Source: JABDBE01 sp963832245
GTDB taxonomy: Bacteria > Acidobacteriota > Terriglobia > Terriglobales > Acidobacteriaceae
Length of the DNA: 64,000 bases
Assembly (NCBI GenBank): GCA_963832245.1
Contig: CAWHTG010000003.1
Span: 248,001-312,000, forward strand
Reading direction: 5' to 3'
The number at the start of each line of letters is the position of its first letter. Position 1 is the first letter of the stretch. Below the pieces are notes generated by a model. It was not told where the DNA came from, searched no databases, and was given only the letters and a program-made list of their open reading frames with translations. Both the position numbers and the translations under genes were made by a program. Shown one piece after another: positions 6,781 to 16,668 of this stretch.

Positions 6781-9522
6781 CTACGCGGCTTCGTGTGCCA
6801 TGCCTTCAATCGCCAAGGTGAACCGAAACGTCGCGCCCCGGCCGGGGTTTGGGCAGGCCCACAGGCGACCGCCGTGTGATTCGACGATGGACCGGCTGAT
6901 GGCCAATCCCATGCCGGTGCCCTGAGCCTTGGTGCTATAGAAGGCATTAAAGACTTGCTCCACCTGCTCTGGCTGGAGTCCCACGCCGGTATCGCCGACC
7001 GAGATCAGGATTCGAGAGCTATCGTCTGGCTGCGACCTGATGGTAAGTTCACCTGCAGTGCCCGTATCCCTCATGGCTTCGATGCCGTTGAGCATGAGAT
7101 TCATAAAGACCTGTTGCAATTGCACGCGATCGCCCATGATCTTGGGAAGATTGTTGGCAAGGTTGCTATGGATTGAAATCGAGTACCGGGCAGCCTCACC
7201 GCGCAGCAGGACAATCATTTCTTGAATGAGCTCGTTTACATCGACCAACTCGTGCTGTAGACCGCCCTTTTTGAACAGGAAGCTGATTCTGCCGATGATG
7301 TCGGCGGCGCGGGTTACGTCTGTGACAAGTCTCGACGCCGCTTGGCGAGCCTCTGCCACATCGGGCTCATCGCGCCCAAGCCAGCGCAAGCAGGTCTTGG
7401 CGTCAGTGAGTGCTGCGCTAATCGGCTGCTTGATTTCGTGGGCGAGAGAAGCCGTCAGCTCGCCCATGGTGGTCACTCTGTTTATATGGGCGAGATCCGC
7501 CTGGGCGTGACGCAATCGTTCGCGCTCTTCGCGCGCCAGCTTGCGTTCAATAGCGATGCCGGCGAGGTGAGTGGCCATTTCCAACGCGCGAGTCTCGGCC
7601 GGGCTCGGACTGCTCGGTTCGCGGTAATACATAGCAAATGAGCCTAGCACCTTCCCCGAATGCGCAACCATGGGGGTGGACCAACAGGCGCGCAGTCCAT
7701 AGAGCTCGGCCACGCTCCGATACGGCTCCCAGAGCGGATCCTGGAGAATGTCGGTGACAACCACAGGTTCGCGGCGGTACATTGCCGTTCCGCAGGATCC
7801 AGCTCGCGGTCCAATGCAAAGGCCGTTGATGGCATCAATGTACGGCCTGGGAAGACTCGGGGCGGCTCCATGCCGCACATGCTGCCCGTCGTCGTCGAGC
7901 AGCAGGACCGAGCAAAGCAAACCCGCGAATTGGTCTTCCAACACCCGTACGAGCTTTTCCAGTATTTCCTGCAGCGGGGCATCACGCGCTATCATCTCCA
8001 AAATACGGCTCTCCCCGTCACGTAGCGCCTCTCCCCGGATGCGGTCGGTTACATCCACCACGGTGCCGACGATCTCAGCGATTTCGCCTGAATCGTCCAG
8101 CACCGGGTGAGCGATCGAGTGAAGGTGCTTTATTCTTCCGCCGGGAAGAACGATCCTCCAGTCAAATTCGGAGTCCTCTTTCAAGGTGATCTCCGCGTTC
8201 GCTTTCTCCACGATTGCCGCTCGATCTTGGGGGTGAACCCGTTCGAGAATGTCGGACCATGTAGGCTTCACTTTTTCGGGGTCATAGTCAAAGATGCGAA
8301 AGGTTTCTTGCGACCAGAAGCGAGCACCGGTACGCACATTCCAGGCCCAACTCCCACTCTGGGTTAACCTTTGCGCTTGAGCCAGATAACCCTCGCTCCG
8401 CCGTAGCGCCTCCCCTCCACGCTTGCCCTCCGTGATATCCGTCACCGCGCCCACAAATTCAAAGGCGCCGGATGCATCGTTGGTTGAGGGATGGCCCACA
8501 ACGCGAATGTATTTCACCGAGCCGTCCGGCATCAGCAGGCGATGTTCAAAATCAAAAGGCTTCCGATCGCGTACTACTTGATCGACCGTTTCCTGGACGA
8601 ACACCCTGTCCTCCGGATGGGTTCGCTGCATGACGATTTCTAATGTAGGTTTGTTGGCTGGGTCGTATTCAAAAATTCGAAAGGTTTCGTCCGACCAGAC
8701 GATATCCCCGCTGGAAACGCTCCAGCCAAAACTGCCGGTGTGACTTACTCGCTGTGCTTCCGCCAAATAGGCTTCGCTTTGCAGCAGAGCCTGCTCGGCG
8801 TGCTTACGCTGCAGTACTTCCTTGGTCAGTTCGCTGTTGAGGGCCGTCAGTTGGCTCGTCCTCTCGGCGACACGTTGCTCGAGTTCCTCATTCAGACGCT
8901 TGATTTCAGCCTTCGCTTGTTTGTGCCCCGCAGTTTCGATCACGTCCCAACTGCCGCGCCGCTTCGTTACCGCAAACTGATGGGTTCGAACGACATCGAG
9001 GATTTCTGCAGCCCCGCAGGTGGCCAGCGGATAGGTGCATAGCACCGCCAGTCGCTGATTGGCGACGGCGTGGTTGAGTGACTCTTCGTATTCACAGAAG
9101 TCTTTCCAGTCCTTCTTTTCAAGCCATGCGGCATCTCCGCTAACCCTGACTCCGGCGTACCCTCGGGCAGATGCGTGCGCGAGTTTCTCATTCCAACCGT
9201 TAATGACTCGGTTGAGATCGAACGTGCCATCCTGCAAGTACCAGTCGCGAGCCGCAACAATCTCTATGCTTTGGTCAGCGAAGTATCGGTCGAAGTCAGG
9301 TACGGCTGCTTTCAAGGCACGCTTTGCGTCTTCCGCAGTGAGCGGCTCGGCAACCACCCACAGGCAGAACTCCTGACTTTCCAATCCAGCGTTGCAAAAG
9401 GAGACCACGGTTTCGAGGAGATCCGCGGTGGTCTCGTAGAACAGGCAAAAATGTGTTCCCCAAGGCATGTCGCCGACGACGTCGACTCCGGTCTTCCGCA
9501 TCTCGGTTGCTCTCACGGCCAT
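6781..9522 (-). CDS. Hybrid-sensor histidine kinase, MEDS-PAS-PAS-GAF-HisKA-HATPase
   Basis: This 913-residue soluble kinase opens with a MEDS-type sensory domain (about 17-185: MPWGTHFCLFYETTADLLET), as in DcmR-like regulators. Next come a coiled coil (200-250), two PAS/PAC domains (about 250-370 and 380-495), a GAF domain (about 505-655), and the kinase core. The phospho-acceptor is His695 in SLAHEIKQPISAALT; the ATP lid has DTGVGLQ (about 844) and GTGMGLAIS (about 868). No membrane helix and no adjacent response regulator were seen, so it is an orphan cytoplasmic sensor. AGGAG abuts the ATG at 9522 and is ideally spaced for a GTG at 9516, so the start may be two codons later. Confidence 0.93.
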   Translation of the reverse strand: MAVRATEMRKTGVDVVGDMPWGTHFCLFYETTADLLETVVSFCNAGLESQEFCLWVVAEPLTAEDAKRALKAAVPDFDRYFADQSIEIVAARDWYLQDGTFDLNRVINGWNEKLAHASARGYAGVRVSGDAAWLEKKDWKDFCEYEESLNHAVANQRLAVLCTYPLATCGAAEILDVVRTHQFAVTKRRGSWDVIETAGHKQAKAEIKRLNEELEQRVAERTSQLTALNSELTKEVLQRKHAEQALLQSEAYLAEAQRVSHTGSFGWSVSSGDIVWSDETFRIFEYDPANKPTLEIVMQRTHPEDRVFVQETVDQVVRDRKPFDFEHRLLMPDGSVKYIRVVGHPSTNDASGAFEFVGAVTDITEGKRGGEALRRSEGYLAQAQRLTQSGSWAWNVRTGARFWSQETFRIFDYDPEKVKPTWSDILERVHPQDRAAIVEKANAEITLKEDSEFDWRIVLPGGRIKHLHSIAHPVLDDSGEIAEIVGTVVDVTDRIRGEALRDGESRILEMIARDAPLQEILEKLVRVLEDQFAGLLCSVLLLDDDGQHVRHGAAPSLPRPYIDAINGLCIGPRAGSCGTAMYRREPVVVTDILQDPLWEPYRSVAELYGLRACWSTPMVAHSGKVLGSFAMYYREPSSPSPAETRALEMATHLAGIAIERKLAREERERLRHAQADLAHINRVTTMGELTASLAHEIKQPISAALTDAKTCLRWLGRDEPDVAEARQAASRLVTDVTRAADIIGRISFLFKKGGLQHELVDVNELIQEMIVLLRGEAARYSISIHSNLANNLPKIMGDRVQLQQVFMNLMLNGIEAMRDTGTAGELTIRSQPDDSSRILISVGDTGVGLQPEQVEQVFNAFYSTKAQGTGMGLAISRSIVESHGGRLWACPNPGRGATFRFTLAIEGMAHEAA

Positions 9523-9756
9523 CTCCTAATTCTCATCTCGGCATAGCTGACGAACCGAGCGCCGCAAAAAAAGCGGCAAAACCGCAGCGCAGGGCCAGCG
9601 GGGAATAACGTCAATGACGGAGAGTTCCACTGAGCCATGGCTGACCACCTGGATCGCGCGGAGGTAATCTTCCAAAGCATAGCCCAACAGGGTCAGGGTG
9701 ACAATTGAGGAGCGGCAACGATGGGGGCGCGGGGTTGGATCATCCTTTCTCGGGAG
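9523..9756. other. Intergenic, no feature recognised
   Basis: These 234 nt lie between the end of the upstream minus-strand unit and the kinase start. No convincing ORF, repeat or terminator with a T tract was seen. Confidence 0.4.
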
Positions 9757-11574
9757 CTAGCGCCACACAGAGTTGTCCTTGCCAGAAAGGACTCGGTCCA
9801 GATAAGTTGCTGCGCTGATCAACGCCAGATGCGTGAATGCCTGGGGGAAGTTGCCGAGATGTTGCCCGCTTGGACCAATTTCCTCCGAGTAGAGGCCTAG
9901 GTGGTTGGCGTATCCCAAGAGTTTCTCAAACAACAATTGAGCCTTTTCCAACTCCCCAGCCCGCGCCAGGCATTCGATGTACCAAAATGAGCATGGGGTG
10001 AAGCTGCCCTCTCCGCCTGGAATCCCGTCCACGTTCGTGCGTTCCGCCTCGTAGCGATGGACAAGGGTATCTTCGACTAATCGTGCTTCAATGGCTTTCA
10101 TGGTCGAGCGCCACATCGGATCGACCGGGCTGATGAACCGCACGAGCGGCATCAGGAGGACCGACGCATCCAGGTTGTTCGTCCCTTTCGACTGCACAAA
10201 CGACTGCAAATCGGGATCCCAGAAGTTGGTAAAGATGTCCTCTCGAATCGCGTCGCGCGCTTGCAACCAGGCCTCGAATGGCGCGGAAAGGGAGCGTTTC
10301 TGCGCCAGCCGCACCGCGCGATCGAAAGCCACCCAGCACATCAAACGCGAGTGCAGGAATTCTCGCGCTCCGCCGCGAACTTCCCATATGCCTTCATCGG
10401 GACGTTGCCAGTTCTTACCCAACCACTCGAGAACGCGTTGTACTTCCTGCCACCCGGCATAGGAAATCGAATCTCCATATTTGTTGGCGAGATAGACGGA
10501 GTCCATCATTTCGCCATAAATATCCAACTGCAACTGTTGATAAGCTGCGTTTCCGATTCGCACCGGCTTCGAATGTTCATATCCTTTTAGATGATCCAAA
10601 ATCTGCTCATCGAGCTTCTGCCTGCCGTCTATCCCGTACATGACCTGCAGGGGACCCCGCTGAGCATCGTCGCCGAGGCGGCCTTTCAGCCAATCAATGA
10701 ATCCCTCGGCTTCCTCGACAAAGCCCAAGCGAATGAGCGCGTAGAGCGTGAATGTCGCATCTCGCAACCAGGTGAAGCGATAATCCCAATTGCGCACTCC
10801 GCCAATTTCTTCTGGCAGAGAGAATGTCGGCGCGGCAATCAGCGATCCATGCTCCCGGCTGATCAGCAACTTCAACATAAGTGCAGAACGGTTGACCATT
10901 TCGCGCCACCGGCCCCTGTACTTTGATTTCGCGATCCACCCCTTCCAGAAATTTGCTGTTTCGTGGAATCGCTCCTCGATAAGATCCATCTCGGGTTGCT
11001 GTCCTTGGGGGCGAACTCCGCCAAAGACAAAGGTCGCCCTCTCGCCGGCTCGGAGCCGGAACTCGGAGATGACATCCCGGGATTCTTGCCGCAGGGCGAC
11101 GGTGGAGTAGAGGGCGAGCGGCGGACAAGCATTGCTCGCCGGCGAGAAAATCGCGCACTTGTCTTCGATGTTCAAGGTGTGCCCATCCATTGCGTAATTA
11201 AATCGTGGCTGGCACCGCATCTTGAAGTCGACTTCGCCACGGATCACAGCCAGGGTGCGGATAATCTCATTGGGTTGCTCCCCGTCGTTCCCAATGGGCA
11301 TGTAGTCAGTCAGTTCGGCGACACCCTGCTCCGCCAGAAATCGCGTGAGCAGGATATTCGTGTCTGGCAAATACAGCTGCCGTACCCGCCTTTCTTTGAG
11401 TTGCGGCTGAATCTGAAAACAGCCTCCCTTTTCGTCGTCGAGCAGCGCTGCAAACACGGTGGGAGAGTCGAAATTTGGGTAGCAGAGAAAGTCGATGGAA
11501 CCGTTTACGGCCACGAGGGCAATCGACCGCATGTTGCCAATTACGCCGTGGTTCTCAATCGGTTCAAAGCTCAT
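9757..11574 (-). CDS. Glycoside hydrolase family 15 (glucoamylase/trehalase-like)
   Basis: Members of this family cleave alpha-1,4-glucans or trehalose. From the ATG at 11574 the product is 605 residues, starting MSFEPIENHGVIGNMRSIAL and continuing NGSIDFLCYPNFDSPTVFAA, the usual N-terminus of the bacterial GH15 group. The (alpha/alpha)6 barrel shows RNWDYRFTWLRDATFTLYAL (261-280), LQLDIYGEMMDSVY (348-361, with a likely catalytic acid), and DGIPGGEGSFTPCSFW near the C-terminus. No signal peptide, so it is cytoplasmic and probably acts on storage glycogen or trehalose. A longer ORF to 11739 would run into the next gene and is not conserved-looking. Confidence 0.93.
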   Translation of the reverse strand: MSFEPIENHGVIGNMRSIALVAVNGSIDFLCYPNFDSPTVFAALLDDEKGGCFQIQPQLKERRVRQLYLPDTNILLTRFLAEQGVAELTDYMPIGNDGEQPNEIIRTLAVIRGEVDFKMRCQPRFNYAMDGHTLNIEDKCAIFSPASNACPPLALYSTVALRQESRDVISEFRLRAGERATFVFGGVRPQGQQPEMDLIEERFHETANFWKGWIAKSKYRGRWREMVNRSALMLKLLISREHGSLIAAPTFSLPEEIGGVRNWDYRFTWLRDATFTLYALIRLGFVEEAEGFIDWLKGRLGDDAQRGPLQVMYGIDGRQKLDEQILDHLKGYEHSKPVRIGNAAYQQLQLDIYGEMMDSVYLANKYGDSISYAGWQEVQRVLEWLGKNWQRPDEGIWEVRGGAREFLHSRLMCWVAFDRAVRLAQKRSLSAPFEAWLQARDAIREDIFTNFWDPDLQSFVQSKGTNNLDASVLLMPLVRFISPVDPMWRSTMKAIEARLVEDTLVHRYEAERTNVDGIPGGEGSFTPCSFWYIECLARAGELEKAQLLFEKLLGYANHLGLYSEEIGPSGQHLGNFPQAFTHLALISAATYLDRVLSGKDNSVWR

Positions 11575-11617
11575 CGGTGTGGTCCAGCGTCGAATGTGAA
11601 TTTTAGCTGATCTGAGA

Positions 11618-12478
11618 CTACGATGTGGCTTGAGCTGAGCCGCCTTCCGGCCTGTAGCTAAAATACAGCGCTCCCGCGATAATGAGCGCACCTCCTGCCA
11701 CTGCCGCAATCCCCAATGCCTCGTGCAGTAAGGAAACACCGAGAATAGCCCCCACTAGCGGTTCCAAGTTTACGAAGATTCCTGCCTGGGATGCCGGAAC
11801 CCGCTGCAGTCCCCAATTCCACAGAACGGTGGTGATCGCGGTGGCGAAGAATCCCAGCTCCGCGACGGCGGTCCATGCGCGAGTCGAGTAATCGAGTGAC
11901 GGAACGCCCGATGTGACGATGACCACGACCGCCAGCAGGAGGGTACCGATCCAAAAGGCGAAAGCTGTGACCATGACTGCTGAGTGCCGCCGCATGAGAT
12001 GCTTCGAAATGAGGATCCATCCAATGGCGGCAAACATGGAAAGCACAACCAGCAGGTCGCCCCGCGTGCTCGCCTGTGCCGCGCCGGAAGCTTTCTTGCT
12101 CGACAAGGCTATCAGCGCAACCCCAAACGTCGAGGCGGCCAGGGCAAGCCAGCCACCGAAGTGCAACCGCTCTCCCGTGAACCACACGGCTGCGATGGCC
12201 AGCAGTATGGGAATTGTGCCAACCATCAACGAGGCATGCGAAACCGTGAGCACCGACGCTGCGAACACCCAGCCCCATTCGCTCGCGGAAAACCCAGGGG
12301 GACTCCAGAAAATGACCGGTAGCAAGCCAGCACTTGCAAACACGAAGCGAAACAAAACCATGCTAGTGATAGGCATCTCGGTCAGGGCGATCTTGCCAAA
12401 GAAGAATCCTGTCCCCCAAAGGCATCCAGCCGCCGCCAGAGCCAGCAAAGCGATGAGACGACCGCTAGTCCTGAGCAT
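11618..12478 (-). CDS. EamA/DMT-superfamily transporter
   Basis: From the ATG at 12478 (MLRTSGRLIALLALAAAGCL) the 286-residue protein has about ten hydrophobic segments in two EamA repeats. Typical pieces are GCLWGTGFFFGKIALTE in the first half and AGIFVNLEPLVGAILGVSLL in the second. DMT proteins export metabolites or amino acids; the substrate cannot be told. The upstream 66 codons of the open frame are polar and lack membrane segments, so they were left out. The GH15 gene starts 43 nt downstream on the same strand and may be co-transcribed. No clear ribosome site precedes the ATG. Confidence 0.88.
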   Translation of the reverse strand: MLRTSGRLIALLALAAAGCLWGTGFFFGKIALTEMPITSMVLFRFVFASAGLLPVIFWSPPGFSASEWGWVFAASVLTVSHASLMVGTIPILLAIAAVWFTGERLHFGGWLALAASTFGVALIALSSKKASGAAQASTRGDLLVVLSMFAAIGWILISKHLMRRHSAVMVTAFAFWIGTLLLAVVVIVTSGVPSLDYSTRAWTAVAELGFFATAITTVLWNWGLQRVPASQAGIFVNLEPLVGAILGVSLLHEALGIAAVAGGALIIAGALYFSYRPEGGSAQATS

Positions 12479-12886
12479 TTGGTTTGATTGTAAGGTAGAG
12501 ACTAACGAGCATCTTGTTGTTGCCAATGCTGACGCTGCCAGCCAAACAACAAAGAGCCGTTGGTGATGATCGGACTCGGGGGTATTGCCGTCGCCGCAAG
12601 CGAACTGTCCCCGGTGCGCGAGGATGTAGGTAACGAAAGGCGGCGTTCGAACCTTTCTAATTTCCCTGAGGATCACCCCCAGTTACCAATCGCCGATGCA
12701 CGTCCGTAGGACCAGGTCTTTAAAGGGACAGGCACTTAGGACGGCGTCTTCACCCCTTCGGGACCCCAAAATCGGGTTTCCGAGCGGTCTGCTGGCGGGC
12801 CTCCACGCGGTAAACCATACCGAGACGTTTTGTCAAGAATTTCCGTCCGTCTGGCCTGGTTTCGGCTATCATTGCATCGCCACTTC
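12479..12886. other. Intergenic between divergent DMT and kinase genes
   Basis: These 408 nt should hold two divergent promoters. I could not pick a convincing -35/-10 pair on either strand. No repeat of the families found elsewhere in the window and no RNA gene was recognised. Confidence 0.4.
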
Positions 12887-15800
12887 ATGGAGCAAAAACC
12901 CAGAATCGGGCCGCAACAAAATGCAGCGAGAAACGACGCCGCGGGCGTGCGTACTCCCTCTGAGGGAAGCGGTTCTTCGTCTGACGCAAGTCCGCCCGCC
13001 GATGCTCCAACCCTAGTGGATTATTCGCCAGACTTCATCAGATTGATCGACACTTCCCTGAAGTCTCCGGTTGCGCCAGCGAAGGAAAGCGTAGAGCAAA
13101 AACCCAGGATCGTCGTGGTTTCGAGCCAAGGTACGCTGGAGCCAGGCATGCTGCTGGCGCAAAGGTATCAGATCGTCCAGATGCTCGGGCAAGGCGGAAT
13201 GGGTGCGGTATATAAAGCGACCGACGTCGAACTGAACCGCACCGTGGCGTTGAAGGTTATTCGCCCTGATTTGGCTCGCGACAAGGCCATTGTCGATCGC
13301 TTCAAGCAGGAACTGCTGTTGGCCCACCAGGTCACGCACCGCAACGTGATCCGCATTTATGACCTGAGTGAAGCGGATGGGATGAAGTTCATCACCATGG
13401 AGTACGTCGAGGGTGAAAACCTTCTGACGCTTATCCATGAGAAGAAGAAGTTTTCGCCGTCAGAAGCGGTCGAAATTATGCAGCAGGTGTGCCGAGCCTT
13501 GGAAGCCGCGCACACGGTAGGTGTGATCCACCGTGATTTGAAACCGCAGAACATCATGCGCGATACGACGGGACGAGTCTTGGTGATGGACTTTGGCCTG
13601 GCCCGCACTCTCGAAGGCGAGGGCATGACCCAGAGCGGAGCTTTGGTGGGGACGATAGAGTATATGTCTCCCGAGCAGGCGCTGGGCAAGCCTCTGGACC
13701 AGCGTTCCGACATCTTTGCGTTGGGCCTGATTTTTTACGAAATGCTCATCGGGCAGATGCCATTCAAGGCAGATAGCTCCATTGCCAGCCTGATTCGACG
13801 AACGCAGGAGCGGGTTGCGCCGGTTTCTGACCATGACAATACCATCCCGCGGTCGGTGAGCAATATCGTCAGCAAATGTTTAGAGCGCGAAATTGATCTG
13901 CGCTATAAGAATGCTGCCGAGCTTTTGGCTGACCTCAATAGCTGGCAAGGCAACCGTGCCGGGGCGACACTAGGGTTCGAGCCGAAGATAGGTCCGTGGG
14001 GCCGGACGCTCCCGTGGCCGTCGATTACGGCGGGCCTAATCATAGTCATGCTTGCGATCGGGGGATACCGCTTCCGCGACAGGCTTTTTCAGCCGTCGTC
14101 CACACAAACCAGCGCTGCTCCGGCTGTTTCGCTGGCAATCCTCCCTTTCAGAAATGCTTCCGGAGACCCCAGCTTCGACTGGCTGGGGCCCAGTTTGGCG
14201 GACATGCTTACCACCGATGTCGGCCAGTCCGCGCACTTGCGGACCGTTTCTCCCGATCGTTTGCACCAGGTGCTTCAGGATCTGCACATCGCGCCCAATA
14301 GTTCGTTCGATCCCACCATCCTCCGGCGCATCGCTGAGTTCAGCAGCGCTGACGTAGTCGTGTTCGGCCAGTACGCTCGTTTCGGCGGCCAGGTTCGCAT
14401 CGATGCGACGTTGCAGGATCTGAAAAACAACCGCACCGTTTCTGTAAAAGCAGATGCCGCGAGCGAAAAAGATATTCCAGCCGCATTCGATAAGCTGGCC
14501 GATACCGTCCGGCAGAATCTCGCACTGTCCAGCGATGTATTAAAAGAATTGAAGGCTAGTTCCTATCAGCCCACCTCCACATCAATCGATGCGCTGCGCG
14601 ACTATGACCAGGGCGTCGGCTTTCAGAGGGATGGAAAAAATCTGGAAGCTCAGAAACAATTTGAGGCCGCCACCAAGGCTGATCCCACCTTCGCGCTGGC
14701 CTTTTCCAAGCTGGCACAGAGCTATAGCAGTTTGGGTTATGACAGCGAAGCGGAGCAGTCCGCCCAAAGGGCCTTGGAGCTTAGCCAGGATCTCCCAGAA
14801 ACAGAGAAGTATCTGATCTCTGCCATTCGCTCGCAGATAACCAAAAACTATCCGGAGGCGATCAAGGAGTACGAAAACCTGGCCAAAACCTCGCCCGATA
14901 ACACCGACGTGCAGTCTGCGCTCGCCAGTATCTACGAGGATGCAGGAAATTTTGCCAAAGCCCGAGAGTACTACCAGAAGCTGTTGTCGGTGAACCCAAA
15001 GGACTTGGCGGCAGTCCTTGAATTAGGACGGCTAACCACCAATAGCGGCGACCCCCAGGGCAGTCTCGACCCTCTGAACCGCGCCTATAGCCTCGCAATC
15101 CAGGTGGACAACCAGGAGCAGAAGGCGGCCAGCTTGCATGCCCGAGCGATAGCCTACAGGATGTTGGGGAAGCCGGCGGACGCCTTGCGCGACGAGCAAG
15201 AAGCGCTTACCATCTGGCGCCGCATTGGCCAGAAGCAGGGCCTCGCTTCCAGCCTGACCGAAATGGCAATGGCACAAGCCTTGCTCGGCAAAGCTCGAGA
15301 CGCGTTGGGCAACTTCCGACAAGCCTTGCAGGTGCGGCGCGAGATCGGTGACAAGCGCGGGTTGGGCGACACTTTGGTCGATATGGGTGACTTAGTGGAC
15401 GACCGCGGAGATCATGACCAGGCGTTGGCAACGTTTAAGGAAGCACTGCAGATCGAGCGTGACATCGGCAACGAGGGCGCGCAGGCCACCTGTCTGAACA
15501 ATATCGGAAGTGTCTATGCGGAGAAGGGTCAATATGAGGACGCTCTCACTTACTACCAGCAGGCGCTGCAACTGCGCGAAAAATCCAAGGTGCCGCAGGA
15601 CATCGTCGAGGCTGTCCACAATCTCGGGGAGGTTTCCCTGTACATGGGCCAGTACGATCAGGCCATGGCGCAGTACATGCGCGCTCTGGAGCTTCGGCGC
15701 GGCATGAATGACGCGCGCGGCGCAGCCATTGAATCCTACAGCCTAGGGACGTTATTCGGCTACCAGGGCCGGTTCGGCGCCGCGGTCAATGCCAAGCAGG

Positions 15801-16525
15801 AAGCGCTGAAAACCTTCCAGGACCTCAAGGACAAGACGTTCTGGATGGCCGAGATGCTTGGCGGTTACGGAGAGGCCCTCATTCAGGCGGGCCGCGGAGA
15901 GGAAGCGAAGACTTACTTGAATGATGCTCTCAGCCTGGCGCGTGACCTGAAGAACGACGGCATGGCGGCGCAGAGTCTGGACTTCCAGGGCGATGCGTCC
16001 TTCTATCGCGGCGATTTCACATCGGCGCGCTCTTTATATGAGCAGGCATTACAGCCCGCCACCCGCAGCAAAGAGCCTGACAAGCTCCTCACTGCCAAGA
16101 CCGATCTGGCAAAGGCCGACATCCAGCAGGGCCACGGACAGGCCGCGCTCAACAGCCTGCGTCCGCTAGTGCAGCAGGCGGAGAATCTCGGTCTGAAGTA
16201 CATTGCCGTTGGGTGCTCGATCGCCATGGCGGAAGCGATGGCGCAAAGCCACGACTCCACCCACGCGCGGCAAGAACTGGGGCGGGCTCTGCTGCGCTCC
16301 GATAAGTGGGGAGCGAAACCTCTCAGCGCTCAAGCTCATTTCGTCTTGGCCAACATTGCGCGAGAATCCGGCAACAACAGCGATGCACAAGATAACTATC
16401 GCGCCGTTCTTCAACTGCTCGATGACATGCGCAAAGAAGCGGGCGCCGATAAGATCCTGGAGCGCTCCGACTTCAAGACCATGTTTGACGAGGCGACGCG
16501 CTGGTCCCAGCCCGCCAAGATGTGA
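12887..16525 (+). CDS. Ser/Thr protein kinase with TPR repeats
   Basis: This is a PknB-type kinase tethered to a large periplasmic sensor. From the ATG at 12887 (MEQKPRIGPQQN) it has about 1212 residues. A polar tail is followed by the kinase: glycine loop LGQGGMGAVYKA (100-111), ATP lysine in VALKVI (Lys123), HRDLKPQNIM (Asp217), DFGLA (Asp235) and the YMSPEQALGKPLDQRSD segment. One membrane helix lies at about 377-394. Outside the membrane come a TolB-N-like segment (LAILPFRNASGDPSFDWLGP) and roughly a dozen tetratricopeptide repeats to the C-terminus. Such kinases are expanded in Acidobacteriota. An in-frame TTG at 12830 would add 19 residues; neither start has a good ribosome site. Confidence 0.93.
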   Translation: MEQKPRIGPQQNAARNDAAGVRTPSEGSGSSSDASPPADAPTLVDYSPDFIRLIDTSLKSPVAPAKESVEQKPRIVVVSSQGTLEPGMLLAQRYQIVQMLGQGGMGAVYKATDVELNRTVALKVIRPDLARDKAIVDRFKQELLLAHQVTHRNVIRIYDLSEADGMKFITMEYVEGENLLTLIHEKKKFSPSEAVEIMQQVCRALEAAHTVGVIHRDLKPQNIMRDTTGRVLVMDFGLARTLEGEGMTQSGALVGTIEYMSPEQALGKPLDQRSDIFALGLIFYEMLIGQMPFKADSSIASLIRRTQERVAPVSDHDNTIPRSVSNIVSKCLEREIDLRYKNAAELLADLNSWQGNRAGATLGFEPKIGPWGRTLPWPSITAGLIIVMLAIGGYRFRDRLFQPSSTQTSAAPAVSLAILPFRNASGDPSFDWLGPSLADMLTTDVGQSAHLRTVSPDRLHQVLQDLHIAPNSSFDPTILRRIAEFSSADVVVFGQYARFGGQVRIDATLQDLKNNRTVSVKADAASEKDIPAAFDKLADTVRQNLALSSDVLKELKASSYQPTSTSIDALRDYDQGVGFQRDGKNLEAQKQFEAATKADPTFALAFSKLAQSYSSLGYDSEAEQSAQRALELSQDLPETEKYLISAIRSQITKNYPEAIKEYENLAKTSPDNTDVQSALASIYEDAGNFAKAREYYQKLLSVNPKDLAAVLELGRLTTNSGDPQGSLDPLNRAYSLAIQVDNQEQKAASLHARAIAYRMLGKPADALRDEQEALTIWRRIGQKQGLASSLTEMAMAQALLGKARDALGNFRQALQVRREIGDKRGLGDTLVDMGDLVDDRGDHDQALATFKEALQIERDIGNEGAQATCLNNIGSVYAEKGQYEDALTYYQQALQLREKSKVPQDIVEAVHNLGEVSLYMGQYDQAMAQYMRALELRRGMNDARGAAIESYSLGTLFGYQGRFGAAVNAKQEALKTFQDLKDKTFWMAEMLGGYGEALIQAGRGEEAKTYLNDALSLARDLKNDGMAAQSLDFQGDASFYRGDFTSARSLYEQALQPATRSKEPDKLLTAKTDLAKADIQQGHGQAALNSLRPLVQQAENLGLKYIAVGCSIAMAEAMAQSHDSTHARQELGRALLRSDKWGAKPLSAQAHFVLANIARESGNNSDAQDNYRAVLQLLDDMRKEAGADKILERSDFKTMFDEATRWSQPAKM

Positions 16526-16617
16526 CCGCTCTGTAGCTTGATAGGCCTCTGCAGACGCCGATCAATGCGTAGCCTGGCACGAACCTGCCCAGACGCTAAT
16601 CCGGTGGCACAGAACAC

Positions 16618-16649
16618 AAAAAAGAGGGTGCAGGCTCGGCCTGCACCCT
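16618..16649 (-). terminator. Rho-independent terminator of the exported-protein gene
   Basis: On the minus strand AGGGTGCAGG (16649-16640) pairs perfectly over 10 bp with CCTGCACCCT (16634-16625) around a 5-nt loop, followed by C and a run of six T. It lies about 20 nt after the stop codon at 16669. Confidence 0.9.
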
Positions 16650-16668
16650 TGACTTCAACCGCGGTTGT

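Noticed and set aside
10963..11610. 215-codon plus-strand frame
   Set aside because: Lies entirely antisense to the GH15 gene, whose motifs are intact.
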